A stretch of DNA of 27,383 nucleotides from a virus, in the IMG/VR virus record IMGVR_UViG_3300010148_001875, positions 1 to 27,383 of that record, one strand, 5' to 3'. Position numbers and translations under genes: made by a program. How positions within the stretch are numbered: position 1 is the stretch's first letter; the number at the start of each line of letters is the position of its first letter. Below, piece by piece: positions 17,205-23,576 of the stretch. The notes under the pieces were generated by a model. It did not search any database. It was not told the DNA's origin and was given only the letters and a program-made list of their open reading frames with translations.

Positions 17205-17517
17205 CTTTAGTTCCTTTGTTTACTCTTGGTTCAATTAAACCAGGTTTAGCTGCTGCTAACTTTGTTAAATTATGTCTTTTAAATATGTCAAGATATCTTG
17301 ACATCTCTTGTTGTATCTCTTGATTTTTGCTTTGTAATTCTAAAAGACTATTTGTTTGTAGTGTGAAATCGTTTTGTAAACTTTTTATAGCTTCTTCTTG
17401 TGTAGCTACAGCACCTTCTAATGCAAGATTATTAGCTAAAAGAACTTTGTTTTGATTGTGGAGGTAAAAAGTTATAAGGGACATAACAAGTATTATGCCT
17501 ATTAAAACTTTGCTCAT
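17122..17517 (-). CDS. Inner-membrane coiled-coil protein, candidate i-spanin
   Basis: Residues 4-19 form a single N-terminal membrane helix (VLIGIILVMSLITFYL), followed by a coiled coil of about 55 residues rich in Gln, Glu and Leu (LEGAVATQEEAIKSLQNDF). A C-terminal part follows with the RYLDIFKRHNLTKLAAAKPG segment. This N-in, periplasm-out layout is that of an Rz-type i-spanin, and the lipoprotein gene begins within its 3' end in another frame. It overlaps the XhlA-like gene by four bases. It would partner the lipoprotein to connect the inner and outer membranes. Confidence 0.7.
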   Translation of the reverse strand: MSKVLIGIILVMSLITFYLHNQNKVLLANNLALEGAVATQEEAIKSLQNDFTLQTNSLLELQSKNQEIQQEMSRYLDIFKRHNLTKLAAAKPGLIEPRVNKGTKDVFDSIEEDSRNIDSLDDGLQLQSSTN

Positions 17518-17696
17518 ACAAATCTAGATAATACCAGTGACACTAATATGAATGGATATACAGCCCAAATCATGTTTTCTAACTTGTCAAACCTTTTAGA
17601 ACCATCTTCTAATCTTTTTTCTATATTTGCATATCTTATAGAACACTCTTTTTCGTGAGTTTCTATTTTGTTTAGTGCGTTATTTGGATTTTTCAT
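17514..17696 (-). CDS. XhlA-like small membrane protein, holin accessory candidate
   Basis: The 60-residue protein has a soluble, charged N-terminal helix (ECSIRYANIEKRLEDGSKRF) and a C-terminal membrane segment (MIWAVYPFILVSLVLSRF). This is the XhlA (haemolysin XhlA) arrangement found beside holins and endolysins. It overlaps the cyclase gene at an ATGA junction and the i-spanin gene by four bases. It probably takes part in timing or forming the inner-membrane lesion, but it is not proof of a holin on its own. Confidence 0.65.
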   Translation of the reverse strand: MKNPNNALNKIETHEKECSIRYANIEKRLEDGSKRFDKLENMIWAVYPFILVSLVLSRFV

Positions 17697-19444
17697 AAGA
17701 TTGTATAAATATTTATAGATTTTTCTTTTCCTTTTACCTTAATGCTATCTAACTCTTTAAGCGTTATTTGGTCGCTAAAGTTTTTTGCATGAATAGTATC
17801 ATAACCTATAACAATATCTTCTCCAACCACCTTCGTAGAACTCTCTAAACGTGCTGCCAAATTAACAGCATCACCTATGGCTGTGTAATCAAATCTAGTA
17901 TCGCTACCCATGTTACCAATAACAGCATATCCGGTATTCACACCTATACCTATTTCAACACCCAGACCCGCAAATTTTATTTGGTCTTGAATTTCTTTTG
18001 CACAAAGAACTGCTGCTGTTTCGTGGTTTGGTAAATCTAAGGGTGCATTAAATATAGCCATCATAGCGTCACCAATATACTTATCCACCATACCGCCAAA
18101 GTTTTTTACAGCATTGGCTTGAATAGTTAGAGCTTTGTTCATTATTTCTGTTACTTCTTCAGGTTCTAATTTTTCTGATAATGCCGTAAAGCCACGAACA
18201 TCAGTAAAAAGAAAAGTGCAATATCTTCTTTCACCACCTAACACTAAAGATTCTGGATTGTCTTGTAACTTTTGAACTTGTCTAGGATCAAGATAATGCT
18301 CAAACTGTTTTTTAATTTGTTGGCGTAATTTGTACTGTTTTCTAAAGTTTAGATAGAAAGCAATGGCACCAGTAATGAATTGAGAAACAAAAGTCCATGA
18401 AAAATCTATTAAATAGCCCTTTTGAATGCTAAAAGCTCCTGTAAAGCCCGTAGTGAAGAGTAAAACCACAGCAAGACTTACGCCCTTAGTTACACCAAGA
18501 TAATTAATTACAAGCCACGTCAACGACACAAAAATTCCAAAAATTAATATTTCTAACGCAAGAGCAAAATCTGGCACAAACGGAGACTTTTCTATCAATA
18601 TTGACTCAGATAACGCAGCTTGTATTTTGTGCGGTTCTAATAAACCAACCGGTGTTGCAAGTTGTGGCATGATTCCAGGAGCAGTCACTCCAACAAATAC
18701 AAACTTACCTGCAACATTCATTTCAGCTAGTGTAGTTTGTGGTGTATCAACCCAACTGATCCATTTGCGACCAAGATTATCTGTTTTAACTGGTGGTATT
18801 CCTCTTACAGCTATTTCTTGTATACCAACTTCATTGGTAGTAATAATGTATGTTTTAGCACCTGTAAGTGTTTTTAAGACTTCTGTACCAAAAGAACTAA
18901 CATATCCATCAGGGGTTTTAAGTAACAATGGTATTCTTCTGACCAAGTTATCTATATCGACTGGTGCACTAGCAATACCTTGATTTGCATTTTCTTGTAG
19001 TACATCTATATTTTGTATAACACCAGGCGTAGACATACCACCGACATCATCACCCTTAATAACAGTGCCTGTAGTTTTAGGATAATTACCATTATCATTT
19101 TCAAACATTGCTAATACAGATGGTGCGTATCCAAGGGTAGAGGCAAATACTTCATCACCACCCATGCGATCAGCTTGTGGAAATCCTATAACCCAACCAA
19201 CACCCATAGCACCTTCATTTATTAGATCTACTTGTATTTGTGCGAGTGTCCTCCTAGGAAATGGCCAACCCCCTTCTTCTTCAATATCTTCTTCTGTGAT
19301 ATTCAACACAACAAAATTACCAGATGGCTCTGGCGTAGTAACAAAAGCATCAAATACTTTTAACTTTAATATCTCAGTTGGCGTGCTTTGAAACACAAGT
19401 GGCAAAGACAGTATTATAAGTATTGGTAATAATAGCCGTTTCAT
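17693..19444 (-). CDS. CHASE2-domain class III adenylate cyclase, 583 aa
   Basis: A membrane helix (residues about 4-18) leads into an extracytoplasmic CHASE2 sensor domain (about 20-290: VFDAFVTTPEP, EEDIEEEGGWPFPRR, FVFVGVTAPG). Three membrane helices follow (about 295-315, 321-340, 348-366), then a linker (FEHYLDPRQVQKL) and a cyclase domain (about 405-583). All expected catalytic residues are visible: metal ligands Asp415 (FTDVRGF) and Asp459 (YIGDAM), adenine-selecting Lys455 and Thr521 (DYTAIGD), and transition-state Asn528 and Arg532 (NLAAR). The Lys/Thr pair is the class IIIb type, favouring cAMP over cGMP. It starts on a TAATG junction with fecR and ends on ATGA with the XhlA-like gene. 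CHASE2 cyclases are common in bacteria, where they sense unknown external signals; I know of no characterised phage example. Confidence 0.93.
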   Translation of the reverse strand: MKRLLLPILIILSLPLVFQSTPTEILKLKVFDAFVTTPEPSGNFVVLNITEEDIEEEGGWPFPRRTLAQIQVDLINEGAMGVGWVIGFPQADRMGGDEVFASTLGYAPSVLAMFENDNGNYPKTTGTVIKGDDVGGMSTPGVIQNIDVLQENANQGIASAPVDIDNLVRRIPLLLKTPDGYVSSFGTEVLKTLTGAKTYIITTNEVGIQEIAVRGIPPVKTDNLGRKWISWVDTPQTTLAEMNVAGKFVFVGVTAPGIMPQLATPVGLLEPHKIQAALSESILIEKSPFVPDFALALEILIFGIFVSLTWLVINYLGVTKGVSLAVVLLFTTGFTGAFSIQKGYLIDFSWTFVSQFITGAIAFYLNFRKQYKLRQQIKKQFEHYLDPRQVQKLQDNPESLVLGGERRYCTFLFTDVRGFTALSEKLEPEEVTEIMNKALTIQANAVKNFGGMVDKYIGDAMMAIFNAPLDLPNHETAAVLCAKEIQDQIKFAGLGVEIGIGVNTGYAVIGNMGSDTRFDYTAIGDAVNLAARLESSTKVVGEDIVIGYDTIHAKNFSDQITLKELDSIKVKGKEKSINIYTIL

Positions 19445-20562
19445 TAATCACTTTGAGTGATAGTAATAACGCTGTCACTCCCTCCATTGATTTTTATTAT
19501 ATTAGATATACCATCTTGTATCAAAATAACTGTGTAGGCATCACTTCCGTTTAAATCTACTCTTACGCTTTCATTTACCTCTCTTCGAAGACTTATTACA
19601 TTTCCTGTGATTAAAGCTGTAATTTGTGTATCAGGGTCTCTACCAAGCAAGGTACCACTAATTTGTGTGCTAGTAGTTTGGGCAAGAACATCCTCTTCTT
19701 CTGCTATAGCCAAAGCATCTAAAACATTTAATAAATCTTCTAAGTAATTAACATCTAAGTAGTTTATATCTAATTCTGTAAACTCAAGACTATCATCTTT
19801 TAAATAATCTTCTGCGAGATAATCTATATCTAGATCGTTAAAATCTAATACACTATCAGTTTGCGTATTAGTAGTTTCTTCTTCTGTTAACACCTCTTCT
19901 TTTGGTGGGGTAACAATTAGCATATTGTCAATAACATCTAGAGTTAAATCTAATATGACAGGTTTTGTGGGTGCTGATTCAAAGACACTTACTGTTGTGG
20001 CTTCGTATGGTTTATTTAGTATTACACTACCCATGGCAGTTACTACCTCTATCTCTCCGCTAGATAATCCTAAAGCATCTGGTAATAGTATTATGAGACT
20101 GCGACCTAGTTCATCTACTGTAGCTGTAAAATCAGTGCCACGTATTGCTATGTTAGCTGTGGGTGTTTTGAGTTGTATATTTTGTTTATCTATTCTATTG
20201 AGATTGCCTGTAATAAACCTAGCAGTGCCAAGACCAAAAGTGATAGCCATTTTTGACTTAGAAGGGTCTGGATCATAGATATATTCATCTATCAGAAGTT
20301 GTGAGTGTTCAGTTAGTTTTACAACAGAATCATCCAGGAAGGTAATAGCCATTCTGCCATCTGTAGTAATAGCTTCGTCATTACTTTGTATAGCAAACTT
20401 TAGGTTAGCTTCGTATGGCTTGTCTCTTACTATCTGTGCTGAACCATTTAGTTCAGATATGTCACCTATATCAGCAGCTTGTGCTTGTACCTTGGTCGTT
20501 TTGAATGACGCAAACAGTAGAAGAAGCAGTCCCAGAAACTGATATGATTTTAAGCCAGTCAT
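19444..20562 (-). CDS. Exported FecR-domain protein with curlin-like tail, 372 aa
   Basis: A signal peptide occupies about residues 1-29 (Lys5, then LGLLLLLFASF and a KVQAQA end). Residues about 60-160 are a FecR domain (PF04773): DGRMAITFLDDSVVKL, then TGNLNRID, NIQLKTPTANIAIRGTDF. Residues 240-292 are rich in Asp, Leu and Tyr with an internal repeat. The tail (325-372) is beta-rich and has curlin-like spacing, with Ser364-x5-Gln370 and a Gln349-x-Gly-x2-Asn354 pattern. Stand-alone exported FecR proteins often sit next to CHASE2 cyclases, as here. It may be a periplasmic or surface partner that presents a signal to CHASE2. Its first 92 bases overlap the end of the curlin-like gene in another frame. 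Confidence 0.85.
   Translation of the reverse strand: MTGLKSYQFLGLLLLLFASFKTTKVQAQAADIGDISELNGSAQIVRDKPYEANLKFAIQSNDEAITTDGRMAITFLDDSVVKLTEHSQLLIDEYIYDPDPSKSKMAITFGLGTARFITGNLNRIDKQNIQLKTPTANIAIRGTDFTATVDELGRSLIILLPDALGLSSGEIEVVTAMGSVILNKPYEATTVSVFESAPTKPVILDLTLDVIDNMLIVTPPKEEVLTEEETTNTQTDSVLDFNDLDIDYLAEDYLKDDSLEFTELDINYLDVNYLEDLLNVLDALAIAEEEDVLAQTTSTQISGTLLGRDPDTQITALITGNVISLRREVNESVRVDLNGSDAYTVILIQDGISNIIKINGGSDSVITITQSD
19447..19461 (-). promoter_or_regulatory. mRNA hairpin just before the cyclase start codon
   Basis: A perfect six-base stem (ATCACT/AGTGAT) with a three-base loop ends immediately before the fecR stop codon, whose last base is the first base of the cyclase ATG. No Shine-Dalgarno sequence is apparent there. 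Ribosomes finishing fecR would melt it, so it may make cyclase translation depend on FecR synthesis. It may also be chance. Confidence 0.35.
19735..19836 (-). repeat. Acidic 14-residue repeat, two copies, in the FecR protein
   Basis: DLDIDYLAEDYLKD (residues 243-256) recurs as ELDINYLDVNYLED (263-276), twenty residues apart. The spacing of Asp/Asn, Tyr and Leu is kept. It may form a solenoid or bind divalent cations; nothing more can be said from sequence. Confidence 0.7.
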
Positions 20563-21196
20563 TATCTTGTGTGCTCAGTTGTTGTATGTTAAATGTTCTA
20601 GAACCGCCAGTATGATCTAACCAAAAATAACCACCTGCTGATGCATTTACACCTGTGCCTGTATAAGTAACTGTATTATCTGAACCATCTATATCCATAT
20701 AGTTAGTTGCACCATCTATATTTATATTTGAAGTAACTGTGTTATTTGAGCCTTGAATAATCCAATCTAAATCAAGAGATGCAGCTATAGCTGTTGTACC
20801 TTGATTCAAAGTAAAAGTATTACCGCTACCTGTAACTTGTACGTTTTGATTAGAGCCGTCTGAACTATATGTATCTGTGGGGTCTACTTGAATAGTAAAA
20901 GAGTTTGTACCACCAGTAAATTCATAGAATCCTGTGAAGTTGTCTGCAAATATATCACCAAGAAATTTATTAGTAGCACCTATCATGTTTATATCAAGGG
21001 TCATTGTGTTACCATCTAAATCAAAAGCATTGAGACTACCAGCAGTAGAGTTCAAGCCACCAATGATATTAGATATGCCTAATTGTTCTAAATCTATGTT
21101 TGCACCAGTGCCAGACTGATCAACGTAAATTTCATTATCTGCCGAAAAAACCACAAATGAACAAACAGCTAATACGCTTAATAGTTTATTCTTCAT
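20471..21196 (-). CDS. Exported curlin-like protein, 241 aa
   Basis: A signal peptide (MKNKLLSVLAVCSFVVFS) precedes a low-charge, Asn/Gly/Thr-rich beta protein. The first mature segment, IYVDQSGTGANIDLEQLGIS, has the curlin Gln-to-Gln spacing of eleven (Gln27, Gly29, Asn33, Gln38; the Asn is one place later than in CsgA repeats). Later GSGNTFTLNQG, GSNNTVTSNIN and GSDNTVTYTG segments repeat the theme loosely. The C-terminus TVCVIQNDQGTSTSC contains two cysteines that could pair. It lies directly after csgG, so it is the likely substrate of that channel. It is longer than CsgA and only weakly repetitive, hence curlin-like and not CsgA. The last 30 codons overlap fecR. Confidence 0.65.
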   Translation of the reverse strand: MKNKLLSVLAVCSFVVFSADNEIYVDQSGTGANIDLEQLGISNIIGGLNSTAGSLNAFDLDGNTMTLDINMIGATNKFLGDIFADNFTGFYEFTGGTNSFTIQVDPTDTYSSDGSNQNVQVTGSGNTFTLNQGTTAIAASLDLDWIIQGSNNTVTSNINIDGATNYMDIDGSDNTVTYTGTGVNASAGGYFWLDHTGGSRTFNIQQLSTQDNDWLKIISVSGTASSTVCVIQNDQGTSTSC

Positions 21197-22037
21197 AATT
21201 CAATTCTACTCCTACATTTTCATTTTGTAAAATCCAAAATCCCTTATCGTATCCTAGGTTTATTATCTCAAGCACACCACCTTCTATGGCTTTCATCAAA
21301 GCAATAGTAGAAGATTCATTTCTAGCATTACCTAATTCTATCTCTACTAGCTCTGTATTAGCTTCTATAAACCTAAATACATCTTCTGACTTACCATAGC
21401 TAAATATGGTTTTTTGACTTAAAACTTCTAGCAAAACCTCTCCTGTAGCAACAGAAACCATACGTAAACTAACGGTTATGTTATCTTCTCTATACTGAAC
21501 GCTGTTACCAATGCCTAAATACCTGGCTCCAATACCTCCACTTTCTAAATTAGCTTCGTAAGATATAACAGCACCTTCAATTAAAATACCAGCAAATAGT
21601 AAAGGTCTAAGTGCTTTCTTCTTTTCTTCTTCTGTTGCTGTTTGCTCTCTTGCAGACCGTATTAACTGTCTTTCTTTAGTCAGGTTATCTAAACCGACTC
21701 TTTCTACTACTCTAAAAAACTTACCATCTCCTGCATGTTTCAAAGCTCGTATAAGTAGTGCGTTTGGTTGTTGGGTAATAGCTGTACTAAATAAAGCAAA
21801 CTCAGAGTTAGATTTTCTTTGCCCAGTTTGATCTGTAAAAGCTGTAGGATAAACAGCTACAACAGGGCTTACCTCTGGTATAGGTGCATTTTTTAAATCT
21901 TGTGATTGTAAATCTTGTATAGAAACAATGTTATGAGCTTGAAATCTTTGCTCATAGGTATCTTCAAATTGATTTAATATAGAACAACTAGAACAAAAAA
22001 GTACCAATAGGTATCGTAATTTCAGTGACTGTTCCAT
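21186..22037 (-). CDS. csgG: CsgG curli secretion channel lipoprotein, 283 aa
   Basis: The match to CsgG runs over nearly the whole length: AVYPTAFTDQTGQRKS, FSTAITQQPNALLIRALK, FFRVVERVGLDNLTKERQ, IRSARE, EGAVISYEANLESGGIGA, RYLGIGNSVQYRED, TVSLRMVSVATGEVL, then FRFIEA and a final KGFW. The length (283) is close to the 277 of E. coli CsgG. The N-terminus is a lipoprotein signal with Cys18 the best lipidation site. CsgG forms a nine-subunit beta-barrel pore in the outer membrane that exports curlin. The residues at the E. coli Tyr51/Asn55 constriction differ here. It overlaps csgF by 50 bases and the curlin-like gene by 11. Confidence 0.96.
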   Translation of the reverse strand: MEQSLKLRYLLVLFCSSCSILNQFEDTYEQRFQAHNIVSIQDLQSQDLKNAPIPEVSPVVAVYPTAFTDQTGQRKSNSEFALFSTAITQQPNALLIRALKHAGDGKFFRVVERVGLDNLTKERQLIRSAREQTATEEEKKKALRPLLFAGILIEGAVISYEANLESGGIGARYLGIGNSVQYREDNITVSLRMVSVATGEVLLEVLSQKTIFSYGKSEDVFRFIEANTELVEIELGNARNESSTIALMKAIEGGVLEIINLGYDKGFWILQNENVGVELNYEE

Positions 22038-22530
22038 CGGCTTCCGTAATTTTTAGAGTTAACGTGACACCATCACTTGTATACTCAATGGTGTTTCCTT
22101 CAAGAGTTATTGTACCTGAATCAGATGGTGTTTCGCCAAATAGGTTATTCACTAGCTGTCTTGAAAGCTCTGCATACACTCGTGATTCTAAATTACGCAA
22201 AAATCTAGCTAATGTACTATTTTCTTTTTCTCTTTTTATTTCCTCCTGTAAAGCTTTTATTTCTTCTTTGAGTGTTAGTTTACGAGTATATTCCTGGTTT
22301 TCTATAGTAAGGTAATGTGAGCTGGTCCCAACACCACTAAAACTAGGAGATTTGAATTTATGTACTATTTGATCTGATTTTACATTTTGAGATAAGATGG
22401 CTAAAAATAATACAATACCAATAATTGATACCCATTCAATTACTTTTTGTGTCTCCTTTTCTTTTGCTCTCAATTGCAATTCAGCTTTGCTTGGTCTGCC
22501 TCTTTTTCTTTTAGTCTTTTCTTTGGTCAT
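21988..22530 (-). CDS. csgF: CsgF-like curli assembly factor with cytoplasmic basic tail
   Basis: Residues about 53-180 match CsgF: IVHKFKSPSFSGVG aligns with the E. coli TFQFRNPNFGGNP segment that plugs into the CsgG channel, then a helical FLRNLESRVYAELSRQLV region and a beta C-terminus (NTIEYTSDGVTLTLKITEADG, ITIPIG). Unusually, 32 highly basic residues (KRKRGRPSKAEL, an RGRP AT-hook-like core) precede the membrane or signal helix (about 33-46), with VKS/D as a possible cleavage point. No later in-frame ATG, GTG or TTG offers a normal short signal peptide. It precedes and overlaps csgG, and its start lies within the end of the previous membrane-protein gene. Confidence 0.85.
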   Translation of the reverse strand: MTKEKTKRKRGRPSKAELQLRAKEKETQKVIEWVSIIGIVLFLAILSQNVKSDQIVHKFKSPSFSGVGTSSHYLTIENQEYTRKLTLKEEIKALQEEIKREKENSTLARFLRNLESRVYAELSRQLVNNLFGETPSDSGTITLEGNTIEYTSDGVTLTLKITEADGTVTEITIPIGTFLF

Positions 22531-22861
22531 CTCTATCAGCTTTGGCTATTTTATTACTGTCTATAAGTTGTGGTACACCTAATATTGTTTTTATTAAAGT
22601 ATCCTGGCGTATAATTTCATTGTCTAAACTACGCACTCTGTCTATCAATGCTACTAAAATACCGTGTTGAGAGTCAAGTTTTGTGCCTAGTCGTTCTTCT
22701 ATGGCAGCTATTTGGCTTTCTACTTTTTCATCAACGGTATCAAGCTTTGTCTCCATACCGTCAACAATACGCATAATTAATTTATATATAAACCAACCAA
22801 GACCTAGGGCTGCTGCAATTGGAAAGCCAACTTCTTGTATTATTGTGACCGCAGAATCCAA
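22511..22861 (-). CDS. Small membrane coiled-coil protein, holin-like candidate
   Basis: The 116-residue protein has one N-terminal membrane helix (VGFPIAAALGLGWFIYKLIM) and then a long charged coiled coil (VDEKVESQIAAIEERLGTKL, ALIDRVRSLDNEIIRQD). Similar small proteins are frequent in marine phage late regions, and the layout is shared with BhlA-type holin-like proteins, but the function is not established. It overlaps csgF by 20 bases and follows the nuclease gene by two bases. Confidence 0.6.
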   Translation of the reverse strand: MDSAVTIIQEVGFPIAAALGLGWFIYKLIMRIVDGMETKLDTVDEKVESQIAAIEERLGTKLDSQHGILVALIDRVRSLDNEIIRQDTLIKTILGVPQLIDSNKIAKADRDDQRKD

Positions 22862-22863
22862 GG

Positions 22864-23244
22864 TTAATAGTCACCCCAAACTTTAGTTTTTTTACCTCCG
22901 TGGTATTCTACTGCATGACCTTCTTTGATAAGCATTTTACAAATGTCTTTACCTTCTTCAGTATACGGTATACCAAGTATGCGACCATACTTGCCCTTAC
23001 CTAGAGATTTAATTTTAAATTTGCCTGTGCAGAGTTCTTTGAGTCTTTCTTTTGCGGCCAGACCTAGTTTTTTTTCTGCTAAATCCCTGGTTCTTGATTC
23101 TGGTGTATCTATGCCGTGTAGACGAACACGTTGTTTGTGTAGCTTTACATCAAAACCTAGATCGAGACAGCAATCAAAAGTATCACCGTCTACGATTCTT
23201 TCTAAGGTTGCGTTATAAACAAACGCATCAGGAGATTTAGCCAC
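22864..23244 (-). CDS. Staphylococcal-nuclease-type thermonuclease, 126 aa
   Basis: The protein is a compact SNase (PF00565) domain. Calcium ligands lie in IVDGDTFD (Asp21) and GIDTPE (Asp46), and the catalytic residues are Arg41 (RVRLHG), Glu49 (DTPE) and Arg88 (KYGRILG), all at the spacing of the S. aureus enzyme. No signal peptide is visible, so it should act in the cytoplasm or be packaged. In phages it may degrade host DNA or RNA and supply nucleotides; such genes are common in marine phages. It overlaps the preceding 58-residue gene by 8 bases. Confidence 0.9.
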   Translation of the reverse strand: MAKSPDAFVYNATLERIVDGDTFDCCLDLGFDVKLHKQRVRLHGIDTPESRTRDLAEKKLGLAAKERLKELCTGKFKIKSLGKGKYGRILGIPYTEEGKDICKMLIKEGHAVEYHGGKKTKVWGDY

Positions 23245-23413
23245 TATTGTCAGTAAAGTTTTTCTTTTTCTTAACTCTTACAGTAGTGTAAGCTTCATTG
23301 ACGTTAGGAGTAGATTTATCATCAGCTACGTAATGACCTTTTTTATTTCTAGACCTTACTTCAACTCTTTCAGTGCCAGTAACTTTATCCCAAAATTTTG
23401 CAAAAATACCCAT
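23237..23413 (-). CDS. Small basic hypothetical protein, 58 aa
   Basis: A 58-codon frame runs from ATG 23413, preceded by an AAAGGT site, to TAA 23237. The protein begins MGIFAKFWDKVTGTERVEVR and ends with a lysine-rich tail (VRVKKKKNFTDNSG). It fits exactly between its neighbours: one base separates its ATG from the upstream stop, and its end overlaps the nuclease by 8 bases. An amphipathic N-terminal helix followed by basic beta strands can be seen; no family is recognised. The coding call rests on the tight packing. Confidence 0.6.
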   Translation of the reverse strand: MGIFAKFWDKVTGTERVEVRSRNKKGHYVADDKSTPNVNEAYTTVRVKKKKNFTDNSG

Positions 23414-23414
23414 C

Positions 23415-23576
23415 TTAATTACCTTTGTCTTTAGCCTTTAAGATGTTAAGAGCTAATAGATCTATAAACTTATACAGTTTACCAATCCAAGCATCATCCT
23501 TTGGTGTAGGTGTAGTAGCTGCAACTAAAGATGCAACTGTAACGATTGTGGTTACCCACATAATTATATCCGCCAT
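23415..23576 (-). CDS. Small membrane protein, 53 aa, holin-like candidate
   Basis: A 53-codon frame from ATG 23576 to TAA 23415 encodes an N-terminal membrane helix (IIMWVTTIVTVASLVAA), a TPTPKDDAW turn and an amphipathic helix (KLYKFIDLLALNILKAKDK). Phage proteins of this form are common in marine late regions. The start abuts the previous stop (TAA directly followed by ATG), with GAGGAT upstream. A single span of this size could act as a holin, but no test is possible from sequence. Confidence 0.65.
   Translation of the reverse strand: MADIIMWVTTIVTVASLVAATTPTPKDDAWIGKLYKFIDLLALNILKAKDKGN

Noticed and set aside
17693-22530. The csg-cyclase block as a host chromosomal fragment joined by misassembly
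   Set aside because: Phage genes overlap it on both sides by coding bases (20 bases at the csgF side, ATGA at the cyclase side), which is hard to get from a random joint; it is still worth a read check.
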